Shown here: positions 8,453 through 15,546 of the stretch, piece by piece | How positions within the stretch are numbered: the stretch's first letter is position 1 | Layout: each line of letters begins with the position of its first letter | The notes under the pieces: model-generated | The model's input: only the letters and a program-made list of their open reading frames with translations | What the model was told of the DNA's origin: nothing | Databases searched by the model: none | Position numbers and translations under genes: made by a program | Source of the DNA: Dictyobacter alpinus | Lineage (GTDB): Bacteria; Chloroflexota; Ktedonobacteria; Ktedonobacterales; Ktedonobacteraceae | Reading direction: 5' to 3' | DNA: 64,000 bases | NCBI RefSeq assembly: GCF_003967575.1 | Contig: NZ_BIFT01000001.1 | Location: 1,922,001-1,986,000, forward strand

Positions 8453-8625
8453 TTATCCACAATGAATGTGGATAAGTGTGGATAAATTATGCTTGAATGT
8501 GGATAACTCATGCAAATACCCAATTTTCTTCCATTTACATAAGAAATATTGAAGAATTTTATACAATAAAGTTTATTTTGTCCCAATTACAACTTTTAAT
8601 ATATTTTTCACTTAAATAAATAAGA
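8453..8625. other. Probable chromosomal replication origin (oriC): four DnaA boxes plus AT-rich tract
   Basis: Four exact copies of the consensus DnaA box lie within 54 bases: TTATCCACA at 8453-8461, and its complement TGTGGATAA at 8467-8475, 8477-8485 and 8498-8506. An AT-rich tract follows (8520-8625), a good unwinding-element candidate. recF and dnaN lie 2-5 kb away, typical of bacterial origin neighbourhoods. dnaA itself is not in the window. DnaA bound to these boxes would open the adjacent AT-rich DNA. The box cluster is seen directly; origin function is inference. Confidence 0.8.
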
Positions 8626-8632
8626 TCTCCTT

Positions 8633-8704
8633 CCCGCCTGCGGCGGGAGGGGGAAGAGTCGGGGGACACCCCCGCACCCCCGGTAGAAGGGCCGGCGAGG
8701 CCCT
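8633..8704. repeat. Three-hairpin GC module, copy 1
   Basis: Three consecutive hairpins: CCCGCC-TGC-GGCGGG (8633-8647), CGGGGG-ACA-CCCCCG (8660-8674), and AGGGCC-GGCGA-GGCCCT (8688-8704), joined by a GGAGGGGGAAGAG spacer and a CACCCCC spacer. The same order and spacing recur at 11974-12050 and 46345-46428 with different stem sequences. Confidence 0.8.
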
Positions 8705-8723
8705 CCTGCACCTCCTGGCTTTC

Positions 8724-8928
8724 AAAAGCTCTGCTTTCTGTACAGGACTTTTTCATGTTCACCCAGAGATCGCAGGGAGATCACTAGCAAGCGATCAGAT
8801 GTACATTGTTTCAGGTGGTGTGGAGAGTGTGTGGTGCGCGGCTGCAGCCGCGCACCACACACTCTCCACACCACCAACCCGGCGCCGCAGGCGCCAAAAA
8901 GGAACATGAAAAAGCTCTGCTTTCTGTA
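8724..8928. repeat. Nested palindromic element: direct repeats, terminal inverted repeats and 62-bp perfect palindrome
   Basis: AAAAGCTCTGCTTTCTGTA occurs as a direct repeat at 8724-8742 and 8910-8928. Inside it CTTTTTCATGTTC (8748-8760) is inverted at 8902-8914. The centre, 8814-8875, is a perfect 62-bp palindrome with no loop, and GGCGCC-GCA-GGCGCC (8881-8895) lies beside it. A related element, inverted and with a different palindrome, is at 13463-13600. The arrangement looks like a miniature mobile element, though no transposase is near. Confidence 0.8.
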
Positions 8929-9041
8929 TATTGAATATTGACAAGAATATATCAGACGCATACAATTTAGCTAAACGTACATGATAACCAACTTATCTGG
9001 TAAAGCTCCGAAGCATCAGATTGTAGGAGAAAGGGCCTGAC

Positions 9042-10601
9042 ATGCAAAGTACTCCACAGATGCCCGATAGCTCATCTACAGATGGGCAGCCGCAGACCGC
9101 TCCTCGTAGCCTGGCGGATGTGATGACCTGGGGTGAACAATTACTTCCACTCTCTTATGTGGCATTGGAAGCGAGTTGGATTTCTATACTCTTGATTGGG
9201 CTTGGTCGCTTGCATGTCTTTGGTCTACATCAACCATTTATGCCACTCTGGGCCCCCTTTTTGCTGCTTATAATCTCAACCTGGGGCTCACTTAACTTGC
9301 CTGATCAAGCTTTGAAGCAACAAAAAGGCGCGTCACAGAAGCGGCATTCTGGCATCCTTTCACTGACTATCCAATGTGTCTGTAGCCTCTTCATAATCTG
9401 GGCCAGCCTCTATAGCTCAACCATTGCATTCTGGAATCCTACCTGGATCGGCCAGCTGTTAACCGACTTTATTCAAATCAATGGACAATCCTTTACAATA
9501 GTTGGTATCTTGCTGATGTGCTATATCCTGTGTCGTCGTGGTATCCACATTGCCCGCTACCTGATCGAACCCGAAGGGACAATGCGTGGCATCATCACAG
9601 GTGGGATTGTCTCTGTATGTGTTTGTCTGACACCATCAACCTCTGGTCAAGAGCAAGTGTACCTTTTGTTATTGATCTTACTCTTCTTCGTGTGCGCGCT
9701 CCTCGCTCGCTCTCTGGCATACGCGATATTTGTACGACAAGAACATCTCAGCGGTCTCCAGGGTAGCAAATTCGCTCAGGACCGCCTGATCACTATCACG
9801 GTAGGACTGATTTGCCTGGTATTCGGCGTCCTCACATTGCTCCTGGGCGCTACCATTAGCCCCTCTCTGCTGGCTGTAATCCAACAATCGCTCTCACCAT
9901 TAGGAACACTCTATAATGGCTTTGCTTATGGCCTTGCCTGGTTTATGACCCTGCTGGTCAGATGGATTCCCATCGATCCCAATTTCAAATTTTCTCTGCC
10001 AAAATTAAACAGACACCAGCCACCAGTTCCACCACCAAGCATGACCTCACATAATCAAGTTTCACCAGAGATGCAAACTCTGGGGGGAACGATATCGATC
10101 ATACTTTTCATCGTGTTTATCATAGCCCTTGTCTGGATAGTTACCATTCTGCTACGCAAACGTAGAGGGAGGAAAACTCGCCAATTCGATCTACATGAAA
10201 GTCTCTGGTCCTGGCAACTTTTCTGGACACAATTCAAGGCATTCCTGTTGTCTCTCTGGCATCGTCTGAGAGCGTCCAAAAAGGTGAATGCGGAACAGGT
10301 AGTAGTAGAAAGGGCTGAAGAGGGGGAGACGGCGGTTAAACGCGATATACGCGCCATTTATCGGGCGTTCTTACAGTGGAGTGCCGGTCGCGGCTATGCA
10401 CGGCAACGAGATGAGACACCATTTGAGTTTAAGCGGCGGTTGGATCTACCATTAGTGGATTTTGAACCGGAGATTCAGGTGGTGACAGAAGTGTATACGG
10501 CGGCTCGCTATGGGCAGACATCACCCGGGGATCAGGATGTGGAACGGATGCAACAAAACTGGATGAGCTTGCAGCAAAAATCTCATCAGCAAAGAGAATA
10601 G
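9042..10601 (+). CDS. Multi-spanning membrane protein with C-terminal DUF4129 domain
   Basis: A 519-residue protein with about nine hydrophobic segments between residues 35 and 380, then a basic cytoplasmic linker and a DUF4129-type C-terminal domain (about 430-515: AIYRAFLQWSAGRGYARQRDETPFEF ... VYTAARYGQ). DUF4129 proteins often sit with transglutaminase-like and MoxR/DUF58 genes; none are here. AGGAG and AAAGGG precede the ATG. It converges on recF, and their stop codons lie within one hairpin (10589-10638). Function is unknown. Confidence 0.8.
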   Translation: MQSTPQMPDSSSTDGQPQTAPRSLADVMTWGEQLLPLSYVALEASWISILLIGLGRLHVFGLHQPFMPLWAPFLLLIISTWGSLNLPDQALKQQKGASQKRHSGILSLTIQCVCSLFIIWASLYSSTIAFWNPTWIGQLLTDFIQINGQSFTIVGILLMCYILCRRGIHIARYLIEPEGTMRGIITGGIVSVCVCLTPSTSGQEQVYLLLLILLFFVCALLARSLAYAIFVRQEHLSGLQGSKFAQDRLITITVGLICLVFGVLTLLLGATISPSLLAVIQQSLSPLGTLYNGFAYGLAWFMTLLVRWIPIDPNFKFSLPKLNRHQPPVPPPSMTSHNQVSPEMQTLGGTISIILFIVFIIALVWIVTILLRKRRGRKTRQFDLHESLWSWQLFWTQFKAFLLSLWHRLRASKKVNAEQVVVERAEEGETAVKRDIRAIYRAFLQWSAGRGYARQRDETPFEFKRRLDLPLVDFEPEIQVVTEVYTAARYGQTSPGDQDVERMQQNWMSLQQKSHQQRE

Positions 10602-10638
10602 GGATATTTGATAGACCAGCTAGCCCTATTCTCTTTGC
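10589..10638. terminator. Shared bidirectional terminator overlapping both convergent coding ends
   Basis: GCAAAGAGAATAGGG (10589-10603) is perfectly complementary to CCCTATTCTCTTTGC (10624-10638), with a 20-base loop. The arms include the stop codons of the DUF4129 gene (10599-10601) and recF (10626-10628), so both proteins end with the same Gln-Arg-Glu-stop. Confidence 0.75.
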
Positions 10639-11816
10639 AAGACACCACCAGCTACATGATAGCGATGGGCGCGCTGCAACATGTCCCTGGGAAAACCTTC
10701 TAGATCGGTTGAAGTTAGCATGACCTGTTCATAGTTAGCTACCTGACCAAGTAGATACTCTCGACGCGAAGCGTCCAATTCACTAAAAACGTCATCTAAC
10801 AATAGAATGGGTTGATCACCCGTACTGCTATGCATAAAGGTTAGCTCGGCTAGCTTGGCTGAGAGGGCCGCGGTGCGTTGCTGACCACGCGAACCGTACG
10901 AGAGCATATTCACGCCGTTCACCAGAAATTCCAGCTCATCACGATGTGGTCCACGCAGGCAGACACCTTGAAGGATCTCTTTTTTGCGCACATCCCGCAA
11001 TTGCTCGCGATAATGTCCAATGGCATCGGACAGACCCCATTCAGCATCCACGTGGAAGGATGGTCGATAAATAATCTGGAGTTGCTCACGGCCACCACTG
11101 ATTGCATGCTGGAAGTCGTTTGCGTGTGCATTCAGTGCATCAACCATGCGCCGGCGCTCATAAATGATCTGATTTGCAAGCTGAGTCAACTGCTCATCCA
11201 GATAATTGAGCATGGCAGGATCTTCCTGATGATCGCGAATACGCTTCAGAAGAGCCGAGCGCTGGGCGACAATCTTACGATACTTGACCAGAGCCACACT
11301 ATAGCGTGGCTGCACCTGGCAGAGAGCCCGATCAAGAAAACGCCGCCGCTCATCCGGTCCACCATCGACCAGATGAAGATCCGAGGGCGCGAATAAGACC
11401 ACCTTCAGTTGTCCGATCAGATCGATGGTACGCTTAGGAACTCCATTGACTTTATAGCGCTTACGTGGCGCATGGGCGGGCAACTCAATACTACGATGTT
11501 GAACAGAGCCGCCGCTAGCCTCTGCAAAGACCGGTGGAGAAGGATCCACAACCAGCACTTCCAATTGTACTTTGTCCTCATTGCGCTGCACTGTGCCCTT
11601 CAAACGGGTAATATGATCCTGGGCCGACCAGTTTACTACTTCGCGATCACTTGATGCGTGAAACGAGGTCGCGGTCGCCAGCATACTAACCGCTTCCAGG
11701 AGATTTGTTTTGCCTTGCGCGTTATCTCCGTAAAAAAGAAAGAGGCCGGGTTCTAGTGATAGTTCTAGTTCTTTATAATTTCGAAAATCAGATAAAAAGA
11801 GGTGAGAAAGATACAT
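10626..11816 (-). CDS. recF: DNA replication and repair protein RecF
   Basis: A 396-residue SMC-like ATPase that helps load RecA at single-strand gaps through the RecFOR pathway. The chosen start is MYLSHLFLSDFRNY, the family N-terminus; the frame stays open 79 codons further upstream through low-complexity repeat DNA, which is not coding. Walker A GDNAQGKT (30-37), the signature SYGSRGQQRTAAL, and Walker B LLLDDVFSELD are intact. A Pro/Gly-rich insertion (VDPSPPVFAEASGGS) near residue 110 is unusual. It is downstream of dnaN in the same direction, separated by 409 bases of repeats. Confidence 0.95.
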   Translation of the reverse strand: MYLSHLFLSDFRNYKELELSLEPGLFLFYGDNAQGKTNLLEAVSMLATATSFHASSDREVVNWSAQDHITRLKGTVQRNEDKVQLEVLVVDPSPPVFAEASGGSVQHRSIELPAHAPRKRYKVNGVPKRTIDLIGQLKVVLFAPSDLHLVDGGPDERRRFLDRALCQVQPRYSVALVKYRKIVAQRSALLKRIRDHQEDPAMLNYLDEQLTQLANQIIYERRRMVDALNAHANDFQHAISGGREQLQIIYRPSFHVDAEWGLSDAIGHYREQLRDVRKKEILQGVCLRGPHRDELEFLVNGVNMLSYGSRGQQRTAALSAKLAELTFMHSSTGDQPILLLDDVFSELDASRREYLLGQVANYEQVMLTSTDLEGFPRDMLQRAHRYHVAGGVLQRE

Positions 11817-12225
11817 GCACCCATCCGTGGAGATTTCTATTAGTGACAAACAAAGGGTAGGTTGAGGGGCTGCCTCTTCCTGATTCCTTATTCTTTTCAG
11901 ATTGGTTGATGTGGGAAGTTTGTGTGTTGTTTCCCACTTTTGTACTGTTGTGGTTCTGGTTTTTGGGTTTCCAGCCGCCTGCGGCGGCGGGAAAGGGAGA
12001 GGAGGCCGGGGCGCAGCCCCGGACCCCAGGTTAAGGGCTGCCGCCCTTAACAATCCCGCTTCTTGTTAACGGGGTGGCTGCCGCCCTTAACAATCCCACT
12101 TCTTGTTAATGGGGTGGCTGCCGCCCTTAACAATCCCGCTTCTTGTTAATGGGGTGGCTGCCGCCCTTAACAATCCCACTTCTTGTTAATGGGGTGGCTG
12201 CTGCCCTGAATAATCCCGCTTCCCG
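11817..12225. other. Repeat-filled spacer between dnaN and recF
   Basis: No gene. It holds the second three-hairpin module (11974-12050) and the 40-bp tandem array (12041-12232), which touches the dnaN stop. The remaining part (11817-11970) must hold the recF promoter, if it has its own. Confidence 0.75.
11974..12050. repeat. Three-hairpin GC module, copy 2
   Basis: Hairpins GCCGCC-TGC-GGCGGC (11974-11988), CCGGGGC-GCA-GCCCCGG (12006-12022), and TTAAGGGC-TGCC-GCCCTTAA (12031-12050). Spacers resemble those of the other copies (GGGAGAGGAGG and ACCCCAGG). Its third hairpin continues directly into the 40-bp tandem array. Confidence 0.8.
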
Positions 12226-12232
12226 TTAGCGG
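12041..12232. repeat. 40-bp tandem repeat array, about 4.8 copies, reaching into dnaN stop
   Basis: Units begin CCGCCCTTAACAATCCC at 12041, 12081, 12121 and 12161, with a diverged fifth at 12201. Units differ at a few positions (CCCGC/CCCAC, TTAAC/TTAAT). The dnaN stop codon (12226-12228) lies in the last unit. There are no spacers. Confidence 0.9.
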
Positions 12233-13365
12233 TTGGTGCTCATTGGCATGATGACGTAAGTATATTCGGCGGCGCTGACGGGTTTGACGACGCCTGGACG
12301 GGCGGCTGAGGTGACTTCTAGTGCGACCTCGGGTGTGTCGAGGATAGCCAGGACGTCGCCCAGGTATTTGACGTTGAAGATGATCTCTTGCTCTGGACCG
12401 TCGACGGCTGCGTTGATGGTGGTGACGTTGTTACCAATATCTTCTGCTGTCGCTTCAAGGGTGAGGGAACCAGCACCACTTTCTGTGCCTTCACCGCTCG
12501 AAATTTTGATGCGGGTGATGTTTGAACTATCACGAGCAAATGGGGTGACGGTCTTGACGGCTGCCGCGAATTCTTTAGTCTCGACGACCGCACGGGTGGT
12601 GTGCTCTTTCGGGATGGCCGCTTTGATGTTGGGGAAGGTTCCTTCAATCAAACGTGAGACCAGGTCGATATGTTCTGTGTGGAAAAGGACCTGGCTACGG
12701 TTGGGCGTGACGACCATCTGAACTGCTCCATCGGAGGGCAGGATACGAGCCAGTTCGCTCAATGTACGAGCAGGGATTAAGATGCTGTTATGACTCGCCG
12801 TATGTCCAGGCAGAGGGGCCAGGCGTAAAGCCAGGCGGAAGGCATCAGCGGCCGCGAACGAGACTTGCTCATTAGCGACTTCAACCAGGACACCCGTCAA
12901 CACAGGACGTGAATCGTCGTCAGCGGCGGCAAAAACGACCTGGGCAATCATCTCTTTGAGCGAACCTGCATCCAGAATAATTGGCTCTTCATCACCTTCC
13001 GCGCTGGGAATCAATGGGAACTCCGATGGATCCATGCCCTTGATGTTGGCGTTACTGCCGGTGCTCTTTACATTGACATCATTGCTCTCTTCTACCACCG
13101 TCAATTCGACCTGACCCGGACGTAAGCTATTCACCAGATCGGTAAAGGTTTTGGCAGGGACGGTTGTCGTACCATCTTCCGCAATCTGAGCGTCAATCAG
13201 ACAGTTGATGCCAATCTCCAGATTTGTGGCAGAAAGCTTCAAACGACCCTGATCAGTCGTCAATAAAATATTCGCCAGGATAGGGAGTGTGCTCCGGCTT
13301 GAGACGGCGTGACTTACAATAGAAAGACCACGGCTCAAATCCTGTTGTTTACATGTGATTTTCAC
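12226..13365 (-). CDS. dnaN: DNA polymerase III beta subunit (sliding clamp)
   Basis: A 379-residue ring-forming processivity clamp. The start chosen is the GTG of VKITCKQQDL at 13365, because GGAGG lies ten bases upstream on the same strand; an ATG nine codons earlier lacks a ribosome binding site. Three clamp domains are recognisable (about 1-120, 130-250, 255-379), and the C-terminus YVIMPMSTNR is the typical clamp end (YVIMPM-R). It leads toward recF, and lies about 4 kb from the DnaA-box cluster. Confidence 0.95.
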   Translation of the reverse strand: MKITCKQQDLSRGLSIVSHAVSSRSTLPILANILLTTDQGRLKLSATNLEIGINCLIDAQIAEDGTTTVPAKTFTDLVNSLRPGQVELTVVEESNDVNVKSTGSNANIKGMDPSEFPLIPSAEGDEEPIILDAGSLKEMIAQVVFAAADDDSRPVLTGVLVEVANEQVSFAAADAFRLALRLAPLPGHTASHNSILIPARTLSELARILPSDGAVQMVVTPNRSQVLFHTEHIDLVSRLIEGTFPNIKAAIPKEHTTRAVVETKEFAAAVKTVTPFARDSSNITRIKISSGEGTESGAGSLTLEATAEDIGNNVTTINAAVDGPEQEIIFNVKYLGDVLAILDTPEVALEVTSAARPGVVKPVSAAEYTYVIMPMSTNR

Positions 13366-13462
13366 GAAAGAAATTCCTCCAGACACAACCAAAACGCAGA
13401 CATTTCCACGCTAGTATAGCGCATATTGAACACAATTGTAAACGCGACAGATTCAGGGCAGG

Positions 13463-13600
13463 GCTTTTTCATGTTCCTTTTTGGCGCCTGCGGCGCCGGG
13501 TTGGGGGTGTGGAGTGTGCGTGGTGCCCGGCCGCGGCCGGGCACCACGCACACTCCACACCTGAAATAATGTACATCTGATCACTAGCAAGTGATCTTCC
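13463..13600. repeat. Family-A palindromic element with 56-bp perfect palindrome
   Basis: CTTTTTCATGTTCC (13463-13476), GGCGCC-TGC-GGCGCC (13483-13497), a perfect loopless 56-bp palindrome (13506-13561), and a flank AATGTACATCTGATCACTAG (13568-13587). The flanks match the element at 8748-8914 in reverse orientation, while the palindrome cores differ yet each is internally perfect. Confidence 0.8.
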
Positions 13601-13652
13601 TGTTTGAGTGGTGTGGGAGGCACCCGCAGGCGCCTCCCACACCACTCAAACA
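13601..13652. repeat. 21-bp-arm hairpin
   Basis: The arm at 13601-13621 (TGTTTGAGTGGTGTGGGAGG and one more base) is perfectly complementary to 13632-13652 with a ten-base loop. It is followed by GGCGAGCGCCGAAGGCGCGAGG, another short GC hairpin. Confidence 0.75.
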
Positions 13653-13842
13653 GAGGCGAGCGCCGAAGGCGCGAGGTGTCAGGCAAAATATATGTTTCCA
13701 ATTGAAGCTAAGCATAAAACTAGACGAGATAAAGATATAAGAACCAGACGAACGAGATCAAATGATAATCAGAGAAAACAGAACCATAGTCCTATCAATC
13801 CAGCAAAAGCTGAGAATGAAACATACACACAGAGTCATGTGG

Positions 13843-13851
13843 TGTTATAAT
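13843..13851 (+). promoter_or_regulatory. Extended -10 promoter for the receiver-plsX unit
   Basis: TGT-TATAAT: a perfect -10 hexamer at 13846-13851 preceded by the TGn extension (13843-13845). No good -35 is present, which extended -10 promoters do not need. It lies about 100 bases before the chosen start codon. Confidence 0.6.
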
Positions 13852-13954
13852 ACATTTATCTACGCAGGGAGGCCCGTTTCCTCGCGTTCATATTAGCAAG
13901 GGGCCACCGCTGTACGCAGTGTTGTTACAGAGAGATGAGGGGGATGATGCTTCC

Positions 13955-14341
13955 ATGGCAAAAAAAATTCTGATAATGGATGATGATCCAACAATCGCCG
14001 ATTTACTAACTGAGGCCCTGGCAGACGAAGGTTATGAAACATTCATGACCACTCAGAGTCTACGCTTCTTTGACGCGGTTCGCGAGCACCAGCCCGACCT
14101 CGTTATGTTAGACCTGATGATGCCCTACCTGGATGGGCGCGATGAACTCAAACTAATGGCCATGGCTGTGGATCGACAGATTCCAGTGATTGTGGTCACG
14201 GCCTTTCTGGGCGCGGGCAACGAAGAAAAAGAGTTCCGTGAAGCGGGTGTGGCCCATATCGTTTATAAACCGTTTGATCTAGATAAGCTCGTTGAGCTCG
14301 TGAAACAAACTATTGGAGAACCTGGGGGAAGAAAAGCATGA
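13955..14341 (+). CDS. Orphan receiver-domain response regulator coupled to plsX
   Basis: A 128-residue single-domain response regulator. The start at MAKKILIMDDD is chosen because the acidic pocket D9-D10-D11 then falls at the usual place; a longer in-frame start at 13919 would add 12 residues. The phosphoacceptor is D53 (LVMLDLMMP), followed by the VVTA switch Thr and the YKPF lysine. There is no output domain. Its stop overlaps the plsX start (ATGA), so the two are translationally coupled. Confidence 0.88.
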   Translation: MAKKILIMDDDPTIADLLTEALADEGYETFMTTQSLRFFDAVREHQPDLVMLDLMMPYLDGRDELKLMAMAVDRQIPVIVVTAFLGAGNEEKEFREAGVAHIVYKPFDLDKLVELVKQTIGEPGGRKA

Positions 14342-15405
14342 GTGCTGCTGCAAGTGCTCCTGTTCGCGTTGCGCTGGATGCAATGGGTGGCGATAAGGCA
14401 CCCGGTGAGATTGTTCTGGGCGCGGTTCAGGCTGCGCGTGAATATGGTATTGGCGTGTACCTGGTTGGGCGCGAAGAGGTTATTCGAGCCGAACTCGCCA
14501 AACATGACACAACTGGACTGGACTTGCCAATCGTCCATACAGATGAAGTAATTGAGATGGATGATCATCCAGCGACCGCTGTACGCCGTAAGAAAAATGC
14601 ATCTATGCTTCTGGCTTTACAGCTGGTACGCGATGGGAAAGCACTGGGGGCCGTTTCAGCCGGTAACAGTGGCGCGATGATGGCGGCCTCCCTCTTTACC
14701 CTTAAACGTCTTCCGGGTGTCGATCGGCCTGCTCTCGGCGGCATTTTTCCGACGAAAGATAATCCCTGTCTGGTCATAGATATGGGCGCGAATACAGACT
14801 GTAAGCCAGAGTACCTGCAGCAGTTTGCCTTGATGGGTTCGATTTATATGGAGCGTATCTTCAATGTACGCTCTCCCCGTATTGGTCTACTGGCCAATGG
14901 AGAAGAAGAATCTAAAGGGGATCAACTGGTTATCGAGACTCATCAATTGTTAAAGCGGAGCGCTTCAATGATGGGCTTGAATTTTATTGGCAATGTCGAA
15001 GGACGTGATATTCCTGCTGGTGCCGTCGATATCGTGGTCTGCGATGGTTTCGTCGGCAATGTGGTCCTGAAGCTAAGTGAAGGTCTGGCTGAAACGCTGC
15101 TAGGTCTGATACGTGCCCAGATGACCAGTTCGCTTATAAATAAACTGGCCGCCGCCATCCTGCTCCCTGGATTGCGTAAGGTGTTTAAGCGGCTGGATTA
15201 TGCTGAGTATGGCGGTGTACCGCTATTGGGTATTAATGGTTCAGCGATTATTTCACATGGCCGTTCAAATGCTAAGGCGATTAAGAACGCGTTGCGCGTA
15301 GCTCGCCAGACGGCCGAGACTGGTGTTGCTCAGGCTATTGCCGAAGGCTTGACGCGCCTGGAGGAGGCTTCGAAGGCTGAGGAACAGCCTCAAGCCGAGG
15401 TCTAA
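14338..15405 (+). CDS. plsX: Phosphate acyltransferase PlsX
   Basis: A 355-residue enzyme that makes acyl-phosphate from acyl-ACP for phospholipid synthesis together with PlsY. The family start VRVALDAMGGDKAPGEIV is at residues 9-26, followed by VSAGNSGAMMAASLF, VIDMGANTDCKPEYL, and GNVVLKLSEGLAETL. The C-terminal half has GGVPLLGINGSAIISHGRSN. The last 15 residues are acidic and dispensable-looking. The start overlaps the upstream receiver gene by four bases. The usual neighbours fabH/fabD/acpP are not here. Confidence 0.95.
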   Translation: MSAAASAPVRVALDAMGGDKAPGEIVLGAVQAAREYGIGVYLVGREEVIRAELAKHDTTGLDLPIVHTDEVIEMDDHPATAVRRKKNASMLLALQLVRDGKALGAVSAGNSGAMMAASLFTLKRLPGVDRPALGGIFPTKDNPCLVIDMGANTDCKPEYLQQFALMGSIYMERIFNVRSPRIGLLANGEEESKGDQLVIETHQLLKRSASMMGLNFIGNVEGRDIPAGAVDIVVCDGFVGNVVLKLSEGLAETLLGLIRAQMTSSLINKLAAAILLPGLRKVFKRLDYAEYGGVPLLGINGSAIISHGRSNAKAIKNALRVARQTAETGVAQAIAEGLTRLEEASKAEEQPQAEV

Positions 15406-15439
15406 AGTAATAATGACGCCTTGCGCCTGGGGCGCTCGC

Positions 15440-15507
15440 TTGTTTTGTAGGGCAGAAAATGCAGAGGTGGTCGCGACCACCTCTGCATTTTCTGCCCTAC
15501 AAAACAA
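15440..15507. terminator. 68-bp perfect palindrome between convergent plsX and response regulator genes
   Basis: A loopless 68-bp perfect palindrome centred at 15473/15474 (TCG|CGA), with TTGTTTTG at one end and CAAAACAA at the other. It lies 35 bases after the plsX stop and 40 bases before the leftward regulator's stop, so it can serve as a bidirectional terminator. It is preceded by a degenerate GCGCCTGGGGCGC marker. Confidence 0.8.
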
Positions 15508-15546
15508 CTGGTATGTGGAATACTTGTCCATGGCCTTTATCAAGCA

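Larger units (their letters stand above)
8277..9041. other. Long non-coding region holding the origin-like cluster and palindromic repeats
   Basis: No gene is supported here. From left to right it holds four DnaA boxes (8453-8506), an AT-rich tract (about 8520-8625), a three-hairpin GC module (8633-8704), and a nested palindromic element (8724-8928). The following gene has its ribosome binding site AGGAG at about 9025. Confidence 0.8.
13366..13954. other. Non-coding palindromic region upstream of dnaN and the plsX unit
   Basis: No gene. It must hold the divergent promoters of dnaN and of the receiver-plsX pair. It contains the second family-A palindromic element (13463-13600), another hairpin (13601-13652), an A/G-rich tract (13700-13820), and an extended -10 promoter at 13843-13851. 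Confidence 0.75.

Noticed and set aside
8559..8961. Leftward open frames across the origin-side repeats
   Set aside because: They are built from palindromic repeat sequence and have no recognisable domain or start signal.
11817..12053. Upstream extension of recF (79 residues)
   Set aside because: Encoded by the GC-rich repeat region; RecF family begins at MYLSHLFLSDFRNY.
15265..15543. Leftward open frame over plsX end and palindrome
   Set aside because: It is the antisense shadow of plsX running through a palindrome, with no ribosome binding site.
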